From: Acidobacteriota bacterium
GTDB taxonomy: Bacteria; Acidobacteriota; Vicinamibacteria; Vicinamibacterales; Vicinamibacteraceae
Reading direction: 5' to 3'
Length of the DNA: 8,584 nucleotides
NCBI GenBank assembly: GCA_023418055.1
Contig: JAEZDP010000311.1
Span: forward strand, 1 to 8,584
Made by a program: the position numbers and the translations under genes. The notes under the pieces are model-generated. The model was not told the DNA's origin. It worked only from the letters and a program-made list of their open reading frames with translations, and did no database searches. Numbering within the stretch: the first letter of the stretch is position 1; each line of letters begins with the position of its first letter. Positions 1 to 6,542 of the stretch are shown here, in pieces.

Positions 1-3000
1 CGGTGAGCCGCTCGACGGGCGTCATCGGCGCCAGCGGCGCGTGCCTGGCCGGCTCGGCACGTGCCGTGGTCACGGCCAGCGGCGGCACGGCGTCGCGCTC
101 GAGCAGATCGAAGAGGTCGCCCGACGGCCGCGCCGCCCGCTCGGCCTCCCACAACGCCGCACGGCGGTCGAAGCCCAGGCTGTTGAGCGCGCCGAGGCTC
201 GCCAGCCTGTTGAGTTCGTCCCGGCGCAACCCGGTGGCGGCGAGCAGATCGTCCACCGACTGGAACCGGGGCCGCGAAGGCGCCGGCACCGAGGTTACCG
301 AGGCCGACGTCCCCTCGCGTGACGAGGCCACCCTCGCCTCGGCCGCCGCGCTCACCACGGCGCCCGCCCAGTCGTGCGCACACACGTTGCAGTAGGCGCG
401 CCACCGGTCGCCTGCCGCCTCCACCTCGATCATCGAGGGGTCGTCGGTGCCACATTTCGGGCAGTGGTCGGGCGGGGGCGCGTCGCCCGGCCTCGGCGAG
501 GCGGGGCCTACCTGTCCTCCCGTCCTCCCGTCCTCCCGTCCTCCCGTCCTCCTGTCCTTCTCCATCTTCCGTCCCACGTCCTCTCTGAGTCCCTGCACCA
601 TGCGAAACCCGAGTCTTACCGCTCCATCCGGCTCGATGGCGCAGTCCCACCGCGAGGTCTGCACGTCCACCGGCCTGAAGCGCACGCCGTGGCGCTGGGC
701 GTCCTTGATGAGCGTGGCGGGATGGTAGAAGCCGAGCGGCTGGTTGTTCATCAGCGCCGTGTAGAACACGGCCGGGTAGTACGCCTTCAGGTAGGCGCTG
801 GCATATACGAGCAACGCGAAGCTCGCCGCGTGCGACTCGGGGAAGCCGTACAACGCAAACGAGGTGATCGACAACACGATGGCCTCGGCGGTCGCGCCGG
901 TGATGCCGTGTCGCGCCATGCCCTCGCGCAGCCGCGCCTCGATGGCCCGCATGCGGGCCTCCGATCGCTTGAACCCCATCGCCCGCCGCAGTTCCTCGGC
1001 CTCGCCGCCCGTGAAGCCGGCCACGGTCATCGCCATCCGCAGCAACTGCTCCTGGAAGAGCGGCACGCCCAGGGTCCGCTTCAGGATGGGCTCGAGCAGC
1101 GGGTGCGCGTAACTCACCGCCTCCTCACCCTTGCGCCGGCGCAGATAGGGGTGCACCATCTGCCCGACGATGGGGCCGGGACGGATGAGGGCCACCTGTA
1201 CGACCAGGTCGTAGAAGGTGCGGGGCCTCAGCCGCGGCAGCGTCGCCATCTGCGCCCGCGACTCCACCTGGAAGAGCCCGACGGTATCGGCTTCCTGCAG
1301 CATGCGATAGACCAGCGGATCGTCGGGCGGCAGGTGCGCCAGGTCGATGCGTGGCGGCGCATCCGGCGTGCTGCCGGCGTTGATCACCGTGATGGCATCC
1401 TGCAGCACCGCCATCATGCCGAGCCCCAGCAGGTCGACCTTCACGATGCCCATGTCGGCGCAGTCGTCCTTGTCCCACTGCACCACCACGCGGTTGGGCA
1501 TGCTGGCGTTCTCGAGCGGCACCACCTCGTCGAGCCGTCCCTGACAGACGACCATGCCGCCTGAATGCTGGCCGAGGTGACGCGGCATGTCCTGCATGCG
1601 CACCCACAGGTCGGCAAAGTGCTGGATCCGGGGCGCGGTCGCGTCGGCGCCCACCTCGCGCAGGTGGCGCGCCATGGTGTCGGCAGGGTCGGTCCACTCG
1701 AACGGGCTGACGTGTTTCGCCAGCCGATCGATGAGGTCGGGAGGACATCCGAGCACCTTGCCCACCTCCCGCGCCGCGCTGCGTCCGCGATAGGTGATGA
1801 CGTTGGCGGTCATCGCCGCCCCCCGCGGACCGTACCGCTCGAACACGTACTGGATGACCCGCTCACGCCGATCGCCACTCGGCAGGTCGAGATCGATATC
1901 GGGCCACTCGCCGCGCTCTTCCGAGAGGAACCGCTCGAACAGCAGGTCCATGCCCACCGGATCGACGGCCGTGATGCCGAGGCTGTAGCAGACGGCGCTG
2001 TTGGCGGCCGACCCCCGGCCCTGCACCAGGATGTCGTTGCGCCGGCAGAAGTTCACCAGGTCCCAGACGATGAGGAAATAGCCTGCGAGATCGAGCTTCT
2101 CGATGAGGTCGAGTTCGCGCGCCACCTGGCGACGCGCCCGCTCGTGATACGGACGATAGCGCCATCGCGCGCCCGCATCGGTGATGCGCCGCAGAAAGCC
2201 CATCTGGGTATCGCCTGCCGGCACCGGATAGTCGGGAAACCGGTAGCCGAGGTCGGCCAGCGTGAACTGCAGCCGGTCGGTGAGATCCCGCGTCGCGTGC
2301 AGGGCGTCGGGCCGGTCGTGGAACAACGCGGCCATCTGCGCGGGCGACTTCAGATACCGCTCGGCATTGACCGACAGGCGGCGCCCTGCCTGCACCAGCG
2401 TCGTGCCATGGCGGATGCACGTGAGCACGTCGTAGAGCGGACGGTCGTCGGGCGTGGCGAAGCGGACGCCGTTGGTCGCCAGCACCGGCACCTTGAAGGC
2501 GTCGGCCAGCGACTGCAGGATGTGCGCATCGGCGGCTTCATCGCGCGCGAGATGCCGCTGCATCTCGACATACACCTGCTGCCGGCCGAACATCCCCACC
2601 ACCTGGTCGAGCAGGCCGCCCACGCCGTGCCGCTCGACGCCGAGCACCGCCCGGCCCACCAGCGCGACCAGGCCACGCGTCTGGCCGTCGAGCGCCTCGA
2701 GCGGCAGAGCGCCCTGCCCCTTCGGCGCCGCCAGCTTCATCTGCGTGACGAGCCGGCACAACGTGCGATAGCCCTCGGCCGACTCGACCAGCACCGGCAG
2801 CCGCCAGAGGAGCGGCGGCCGCCACGCGCCGTCGAGGCCGGTGCCAGGCGCGCCCACGCCGGTCCGCATCGTCAACTCGGCGCCGACGAGCGCCCGGAGG
2901 CCGGCCTGGGTGGCCGCCTTGTGCGCACGTGGGGCCCCATACACGCCGTCGCGATCGAGCAGCGCCAGGGCCGGCATCTCGAGCGCCGCCGCACGCGCCA

Positions 3001-3070
3001 CGAGCGCCTCGGGCAGCGAGGCGCCGTCGAGAAACGAAAACGCCGAAGAGGCGTGGAGTTCGACGTACAC
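1..3070 (-). CDS. dnaE2: Error-prone DNA polymerase DnaE2 (C-family), 3' end truncated by window edge
   Basis: Catalytic polymerase of the ImuA-ImuB-DnaE2 translesion complex, which copies past damaged bases. I read 1,023 codons with no stop. The GTG start at 3070 gives an N-terminus (VYVELHASSAFSFLDGAS) that fits the family and lies 4 bp after the imuB stop. No Shine-Dalgarno is visible, so translation is probably coupled to imuB. The PHP domain (about residues 1-200) is degenerate: its first motif is H6-A-S8 rather than HxH, and D39-R40 stands where D-H is usual. Palm motifs are intact: GRGSAANS at 351-358, PDIDLD at 390-395 (D391, D393) and the third catalytic Asp at D546 (VKVDLLGLG). Fingers follow (FQEQLL at 672-677), then the DnaE2-typical GFPESHAASFALLVY. 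An unusual insertion occupies about 838-932, followed by the helix-hairpin-helix segment (FQSVDD from 936). The C-terminal OB-fold lies outside the window. DnaE2 rather than replicative DnaE1 is supported by the operon and the GFPESHAASFALLVY motif. Confidence 0.96.
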   Translation of the reverse strand, partial: MYVELHASSAFSFLDGASLPEALVARAAALEMPALALLDRDGVYGAPRAHKAATQAGLRALVGAELTMRTGVGAPGTGLDGAWRPPLLWRLPVLVESAEGYRTLCRLVTQMKLAAPKGQGALPLEALDGQTRGLVALVGRAVLGVERHGVGGLLDQVVGMFGRQQVYVEMQRHLARDEAADAHILQSLADAFKVPVLATNGVRFATPDDRPLYDVLTCIRHGTTLVQAGRRLSVNAERYLKSPAQMAALFHDRPDALHATRDLTDRLQFTLADLGYRFPDYPVPAGDTQMGFLRRITDAGARWRYRPYHERARRQVARELDLIEKLDLAGYFLIVWDLVNFCRRNDILVQGRGSAANSAVCYSLGITAVDPVGMDLLFERFLSEERGEWPDIDLDLPSGDRRERVIQYVFERYGPRGAAMTANVITYRGRSAAREVGKVLGCPPDLIDRLAKHVSPFEWTDPADTMARHLREVGADATAPRIQHFADLWVRMQDMPRHLGQHSGGMVVCQGRLDEVVPLENASMPNRVVVQWDKDDCADMGIVKVDLLGLGMMAVLQDAITVINAGSTPDAPPRIDLAHLPPDDPLVYRMLQEADTVGLFQVESRAQMATLPRLRPRTFYDLVVQVALIRPGPIVGQMVHPYLRRRKGEEAVSYAHPLLEPILKRTLGVPLFQEQLLRMAMTVAGFTGGEAEELRRAMGFKRSEARMRAIEARLREGMARHGITGATAEAIVLSITSFALYGFPESHAASFALLVYASAYLKAYYPAVFYTALMNNQPLGFYHPATLIKDAQRHGVRFRPVDVQTSRWDCAIEPDGAVRLGFRMVQGLREDVGRKMEKDRRTGGREDGRTGGQVGPASPRPGDAPPPDHCPKCGTDDPSMIEVEAAGDRWRAYCNVCAHDWAGAVVSAAAEARVASSREGTSASVTSVPAPSRPRFQSVDDLLAATGLRRDELNRLASLGALNSLGFDRRAALWEAERAARPSGDLFDLLERDAVPPLAVTTARAEPARHAPLAPMTPVERLT
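275..559 (-). other. Zinc-ribbon-bearing insertion within DnaE2
   Basis: Codes for about residues 838-932 of DnaE2. In typical family members the thumb-side sequence (RLGFRMVQGL here) is joined to the helix-hairpin-helix segment (RFQSVDDL) by only a dozen or so residues. Here it holds a repeat-encoded Gly/Arg/Glu/Asp tract (about 840-852), a Pro-rich linker, a C870-x2-C873-x20-C894-x2-C897 motif (CPKCG, then CNVCAHDW), and an Ala/Ser/Thr-rich linker. Two CxxC knuckles at this spacing suggest a small zinc ribbon, possibly binding DNA or protein. The comparison with family length is from memory; the function is inferred. Confidence 0.75.
511..558 (-). repeat. In-frame 8-bp tandem repeat array inside dnaE2
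   Basis: Six uninterrupted 8-bp units: on the plus strand CCTGTCCT, four identical CCCGTCCT, then CCTGTCCT. The total of 48 bp equals 16 codons, so the present copy number keeps dnaE2 open and encodes a tract of the type RTGGREDG. Because 8 is not divisible by 3, a change of one or two units shifts the frame. With one extra unit, the first codon after the array becomes TAG. Confidence 0.93.
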
Positions 3071-3074
3071 GGGT

Positions 3075-4691
3075 CTAGTCGATTTCGCCGTCGAGCCACC
3101 ACTGGCGCGTCTGCCGATCCTGGTAGACGCGATACGTGGTGCCGTCGTGAAGGGCGACGTCCCACTCGTCGCGATCCCAGGCCTGCGGGGATTGCCACCA
3201 CGCGCCGGAGGAGCGCCAGGGGCCGGATGCCGTGGCAATGGCACCATCGGCCCAGCCCCGCGCGCCGATGTGGACGCGCAGCGGGCGGACGCCGCGCGGC
3301 GAAGTCGTCACGTCGATGGGCCACGGGCGTCGCAGCCGTCGGAGGTGATAGCCCGTGGTGTCGAGGTGCCCTTCGAGGGCCGGCTCCACGGCCTCGGCAC
3401 GACTGCGCCCGGCCGGTGTCGTGGCCGGGGCCGGCGTCCACATGGGCGATGCGGTGGCCTGCGGGCCGGCGGCGCCCTCACCAGCCCCGCCGGGCAGCGG
3501 GACGAACACTTCCGGCTCGAACGGCTGCATCGCCACCGCACCAGGCCGATGGGTGTCGACCAGGGCCGGCGCGCCACAGCGGCCCTCGCCCATCAGCGCC
3601 GTCAACCGCGCCAGCAGCGCCACGCGGTCGTCATCCGATGGCAACGCCTTACGCAAGAGCGAGTGCTGCGTGATGCGCCCGGGCGCCGGATCGACACCGA
3701 CCGTGATGGCGTCGATGCCGGCATGTGGCGGATGCGCCTCGAGGTCGAGCAGCAGCAACGTGCGCAGCACACGGGCATCCCGGACGGGCGCCGGCAACTC
3801 GATCGTCCGCAGGTGTACCTGCCTGTCGGTCAACCGCAGCGCCAGGCGCACGACGATGGCGGCACGGTCGCGCGCTTCGAGATGCGCACACAGCGGATCG
3901 AGCAACCGGGGCAGCACGAACGACAACGGCTCGAGACCGTCAATCGGCCACTCGAGGGCCAGGGTCTCTTCGAAGATCTCGTCGGGTGGCTGGGTGCGCA
4001 GGGGGCGGGGATCGACACCTCGCGCACAGGCCTGGAGCCACACGCCGAACACCCCCAGGCGCGCATGCACATCGTCGGTCGGCAGCAGGGCGAGCTGGCC
4101 GCAGGTGCGCACGCCCCACCGATGCAGCGTGGCGCGCACATCGGCCCACACGCGAACATCGCCGGCCGCGTCCGATCCGTTCGTCGCGCGTGGCACCCGC
4201 AGGGACGAGGGCACGAGCCCCTGCCCTGCGGACAGACGGTAGTGGCGTGCGCTGCCGAGCCGCCTCGTGGTGGCACGGGGGACGTCCAGCGGCACTCCCG
4301 GGGTCGTCACGCCGGGGATGAGGGCCAGGGCGTCGATGGGAAGCGGGGCCAGCGCGTCGGCAGCCCGTTCGGCGGGAACGTGGTCGCGCGCCGCCCCGGG
4401 CCAGGCCGCCCGCACCAGTGCCACACTCCACGCCGCAGCGGTCGCCACGCGCACCTCCACGCCGTGGCCGGCCGCCAGCCGGCGCGCGGCGTCGGCAATG
4501 CCCTCAGGCCCTCCGAACAGCCGCCGCAGACCACTCACGTCGAGGACCACATCGCCGGGGGCCAGTCGTTCCCAGCGAGGCGTCATGTCGGAGGCCACCT
4601 CAGGCAGGCGGTCGAGCGCACTGGCCGAGAGCCCCTGCTCCGCAGGTGTGGAAGATGCCGTGGACAGGTCGAGATGCAGGGCAGCGAACAT
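3075..4691 (-). CDS. imuB: ImuB, Y-family DNA polymerase-like mutasome protein
   Basis: ImuB is a Y-family polymerase homologue without catalytic activity that links DnaE2 and ImuA to the sliding clamp. The 538-residue product opens MFAALHLDLS and soon reaches a palm strand (VVLDVSGLRRLFGG, 48-61). It continues through a helix-hairpin-helix-like segment (LHRWGVRTCGQLALLP, 189-204) and a little-finger-like region (about 235-335). QHSLL at 342-346 is a candidate clamp-binding motif. The family signature LVDTHRP is at 377-383. A Pro/Ala/Thr-rich linker (about 393-440) leads to a C-terminal DUF6504-like domain (GPWRSSGAWW, RDEWDVALHDG, YRVYQDR, WWLDGEID). Two oddities: the fingers region near the N-terminus is largely absent, since only about 25 residues separate the first strand from the segment at 32-40, and about 60 extra residues (125-185) interrupt the core. 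ATG at 4691 is chosen because the imuA stop and a tandem array lie directly upstream, leaving no room for a longer start. No Shine-Dalgarno is seen. Confidence 0.92.
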   Translation of the reverse strand: MFAALHLDLSTASSTPAEQGLSASALDRLPEVASDMTPRWERLAPGDVVLDVSGLRRLFGGPEGIADAARRLAAGHGVEVRVATAAAWSVALVRAAWPGAARDHVPAERAADALAPLPIDALALIPGVTTPGVPLDVPRATTRRLGSARHYRLSAGQGLVPSSLRVPRATNGSDAAGDVRVWADVRATLHRWGVRTCGQLALLPTDDVHARLGVFGVWLQACARGVDPRPLRTQPPDEIFEETLALEWPIDGLEPLSFVLPRLLDPLCAHLEARDRAAIVVRLALRLTDRQVHLRTIELPAPVRDARVLRTLLLLDLEAHPPHAGIDAITVGVDPAPGRITQHSLLRKALPSDDDRVALLARLTALMGEGRCGAPALVDTHRPGAVAMQPFEPEVFVPLPGGAGEGAAGPQATASPMWTPAPATTPAGRSRAEAVEPALEGHLDTTGYHLRRLRRPWPIDVTTSPRGVRPLRVHIGARGWADGAIATASGPWRSSGAWWQSPQAWDRDEWDVALHDGTTYRVYQDRQTRQWWLDGEID

Positions 4692-4700
4692 GGAAGGAAA

Positions 4701-4755
4701 GAAGGAACTAAGGAACTAAGGAACTAAGGAACGAAGGAACTAAGGAACGAAGGAC
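4701..4755 (-). repeat. 8-bp tandem array between imuA and imuB
   Basis: Almost seven tandem units of 8 bp. On the plus strand they read TAAGGAAC or GAAGGAAC, with a degenerate extension at 4692-4700. With that extension the array fills the whole 64-bp gap between the imuA stop and the imuB ATG. In the transcribed sense (minus strand) the unit is GTTCCTTA/C. This leaves a pyrimidine-rich sequence before imuB where a purine-rich ribosome-binding site would be expected. Confidence 0.93.
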
Positions 4756-5514
4756 TCAGCCGGCGCGCGCGACATCTGCGCTCGTCACCTCGGCGGCGGG
4801 ATGGCGGGCACTGTGCACCGTGAAGGTGGTGGCCAGTTCGTCGAGACGCCGCAGGCGGGTGCTGGCGCCCTCCCACTGCGGCGTGGCCTGCAACCGCAGC
4901 GACACGCCACTCGCGCTGCGCGTGACGGGCTGGGCAGCCAGCAGCACGAGTGCGGTCTCGCGTCCTTCGACCAGACGATGCAGGCGAATCCACGTGGAGG
5001 GGGGCACCTGCCGAAGCATGGCGACGGGGATGTCGCACAGGTCGAGCGCGACGAGGCCGAAGCCTCCGGCCTGCACCACCAGCGCGGCAGCTTTGAGGGC
5101 CCGCTGCAGTGACAGGCCCGCCAGATCGCCTACGTCGTCGCGACCGGGACGCAACGCGAGTTCCCCCGGCGACAACGCCATGCCGCGCACCCACAACACC
5201 TGCGACAGGCGCACGCCGGCCGCGGCCGCCAACGCGGGATCGCCGCGATCGACGGTGTCGATCCAGGCTGCCACCTCACCCCGCTGCGTAGCCGCCGCCA
5301 TCAGCGTGAGCAGCAGACGGCTCCGCCCAGACGACCGGGGACCAATCACCTCGGACACATGCCCCCGCGCGACGCCGCCCTGCAGTTGGGCATCGAGCGT
5401 GGGAACCCCCGTCGCCATCCGGGGGGTATCGGGCAGGCGGCCTGTCAGGGTGCTGTCGAGCCGACGCTGCTGCAGCAGCAGTTCGAGGTGCGCGCGGGAA
5501 TGGGGAGCCGACAT
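4756..5514 (-). CDS. imuA: ImuA, RecA-like SOS mutasome accessory protein
   Basis: First gene of the operon; 252 residues. ImuA-family proteins are RecA-fold accessory factors needed with ImuB and DnaE2 for damage-induced mutagenesis. Visible family features are the TGVPTLDAQLQGGVARGHVSEVIG segment (about 35-58, equivalent to the strand leading into the RecA P-loop), a P-loop-like GPRSSGRS at 58-65, and a Walker B-like strand (GFGLVALDLCD). The P-loop has Arg64 where RecA proteins have the catalytic Lys, so ATP hydrolysis is doubtful. ATG at 5514 is preferred over an in-frame TTG at 5565: the latter would add 17 residues with no family resemblance and would overlap the candidate promoter. A weak AAGG-type ribosome-binding site lies about 8 nt upstream of the ATG. 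It is the least conserved gene of the three, and its assignment leans partly on context. Confidence 0.88.
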   Translation of the reverse strand: MSAPHSRAHLELLLQQRRLDSTLTGRLPDTPRMATGVPTLDAQLQGGVARGHVSEVIGPRSSGRSRLLLTLMAAATQRGEVAAWIDTVDRGDPALAAAAGVRLSQVLWVRGMALSPGELALRPGRDDVGDLAGLSLQRALKAAALVVQAGGFGLVALDLCDIPVAMLRQVPPSTWIRLHRLVEGRETALVLLAAQPVTRSASGVSLRLQATPQWEGASTRLRRLDELATTFTVHSARHPAAEVTSADVARAG

Positions 5515-5522
5515 GTTTTCGC

Positions 5523-5568
5523 CTTTTGTTTGCCTGACGAGCGCAGAATAACAGGGGCGAAACAAAAG
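5523..5568. promoter_or_regulatory. Inverted repeat overlapping the mutasome promoter, possible operator
   Basis: CTTTTGTTT at 5523-5531 recurs inverted as AAACAAAAG at 5560-5568, with 28 bp between. Both copies are flanked by GC-rich bases of similar type (CGC... and ...GCC). One copy lies in the -35/-10 spacer of the candidate promoter and the other just downstream of the expected start site, where a repressor would block transcription. Mutasome operons are usually controlled by LexA, but this sequence matches no LexA box I know, so the regulator is unknown. Confidence 0.4.
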
Positions 5569-5573
5569 CGCAA
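5545..5573 (-). promoter_or_regulatory. Candidate sigma-70-type promoter of the imuA-imuB-dnaE2 operon
   Basis: On the minus strand, TTGCGC (5573-5568) and TATTCT (5550-5545) are separated by exactly 17 bp. Each hexamer matches the sigma-70 consensus at four of six positions. Transcription would begin near 5538, about 24 nt before the imuA ATG. This is a pattern match only. Confidence 0.5.
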
Positions 5574-5598
5574 CCAGCCCCGGCCCAGGGTCGACGCG

Positions 5599-5604
5599 TA
5601 CAAT
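5599..5604 (+). promoter_or_regulatory. Candidate -10 element of the lactonase-like gene, leaderless start
   Basis: TACAAT matches the -10 consensus at five of six positions and ends 5 nt before the ATG at 5610. Transcription would therefore begin at or next to the first codon, giving a leaderless mRNA. No good -35 hexamer lies 16-18 bp upstream, and no ribosome-binding site precedes the ATG, which fits leaderless translation. Confidence 0.45.
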
Positions 5605-5609
5605 CGCGC

Positions 5610-6533
5610 ATGCGCCTCCTGCTGCTCGTGACCATCGTGCTGGCGACAGCCGTCCCGGCCGCCGCTCAACCCGCCACCGCCGCCAAACCTTCGTCGGCCG
5701 GCCTCGCGCAGGTGCTCGCGCCAGGCGCCCGCGTCGAGAAGGTGGCCGGCGACTTCGCCTTCACTGAAGGGCCCGTCTGGCATCGTGACGGCTACCTGCT
5801 CTTCACCGACATCCCGCGCAGCCGGATCATGAAATGGCATCCCACCGAGGGCGTGTCGATCTTCAGGGAGCCGAGCCAGCAGGCCAACGGCCTCATCTTC
5901 GACCGCCAGGGACGTCTCGTGGCCGCCGAACACGCCGCCCGTCGTGTGTCGCGCACCGAGGCCAATGGCGCCATCACCTCGGTCGCCGATCGCCACGACG
6001 GCAAACGCCTGAACAGCCCGAACGACCTCGTCGAGGCGCGCGACGGGGCCCTCTACTTCACCGACCCGCCGTATGGGCTGCCGCAGCAGAAGGAAGGCAG
6101 GGAACTCGAGGTGAACGGCGTCTACCGTCTGGCGCCCGACGGCACGCTCACGCTGGTGGCCGACGACTTCGAGCGTCCAAACGGCCTCGCCTTCTCACCG
6201 GATGGCACGACCCTCTACGTCGCCGACACCGCGAAGCAGCACGTGCGCGCCTTCGACGTGCAGGCCAATGGCACCCTGGCCAACGGACGCGTGTTCGGCA
6301 CGATGACGCCGTGGCCCGGCGCGCAGGGCGGTCCGGACGGGATGAAGGTGGACGCAGAGGGGCGCGTGTTCGTGACGGGCGCCGGAGGCGTGTGGGTGTT
6401 CGAGGCGAACGGCGCCATCCTCGGCGTGATCGAGACGCCGGAAGTGCCGTCCAACTGTGCCTTCGGCGACGCCGACGGCAAGGCGCTCTACATCACGGCG
6501 CGCACGGGACTGTATCGGGTAAGGATTCGGTAA
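5610..6533 (+). CDS. Secreted SMP-30/gluconolactonase-family protein
   Basis: A 307-residue six-bladed beta-propeller protein of the SMP-30/gluconolactonase/LRE family, whose members hydrolyse sugar lactones or related esters using one divalent metal ion. Residues 1-19 are a Sec signal peptide (MRLLLL, hydrophobic core, PAAA before Q20), so it should act outside the cytoplasm. Expected metal and substrate residues are visible: E53 in FTEGPVW, N138 in NSPND, N191 in RPNGLAFSPDG and D243 in GGPDGM. The repeated propeller phrases (DGYLLFTDI, DGALYFTDPPYG, DGTTLYVADT) fit the fold. Length is normal for the exported group. The substrate cannot be told from sequence. It is divergent from the mutasome operon and convergent with the aldo/keto reductase; neither neighbour indicates a pathway. 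The final codons (RVRIR) are followed by TAA and then a hairpin. Confidence 0.9.
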   Translation: MRLLLLVTIVLATAVPAAAQPATAAKPSSAGLAQVLAPGARVEKVAGDFAFTEGPVWHRDGYLLFTDIPRSRIMKWHPTEGVSIFREPSQQANGLIFDRQGRLVAAEHAARRVSRTEANGAITSVADRHDGKRLNSPNDLVEARDGALYFTDPPYGLPQQKEGRELEVNGVYRLAPDGTLTLVADDFERPNGLAFSPDGTTLYVADTAKQHVRAFDVQANGTLANGRVFGTMTPWPGAQGGPDGMKVDAEGRVFVTGAGGVWVFEANGAILGVIETPEVPSNCAFGDADGKALYITARTGLYRVRIR

Positions 6534-6542
6534 CGGGAATCA

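Noticed and set aside
511..558. A short CRISPR array
   Set aside because: Units are 8 bp with no spacers and lie in an open coding frame.
1565..3673. A 702-codon open frame on the plus strand, with others at 374-1564 and 2841-4727
   Set aside because: They lie opposite dnaE2 and imuB, whose motifs are clear. The translations are Arg/Pro/His-rich with no family motif, as expected for the antisense of GC-rich genes.
4701..4755. GTTC repeats before imuB as an alphaproteobacterial-type LexA site (GTTC-N7-GTTC)
   Set aside because: The spacing is GTTC-N4-GTTC throughout, set by the 8-bp unit, and the array lies inside the operon rather than at its promoter.
5533..5555. CCTG-N15-CAGG palindrome in the divergent region as an E. 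coli-type LexA box
   Set aside because: The E. coli box needs CTG-N10-CAG; the spacing here is 5 bp too long and the centre has no symmetry.
5514..5565. Upstream TTG start for imuA giving 17 more residues
   Set aside because: The extra residues do not resemble ImuA N-termini and would require transcription to start upstream of the candidate promoter.
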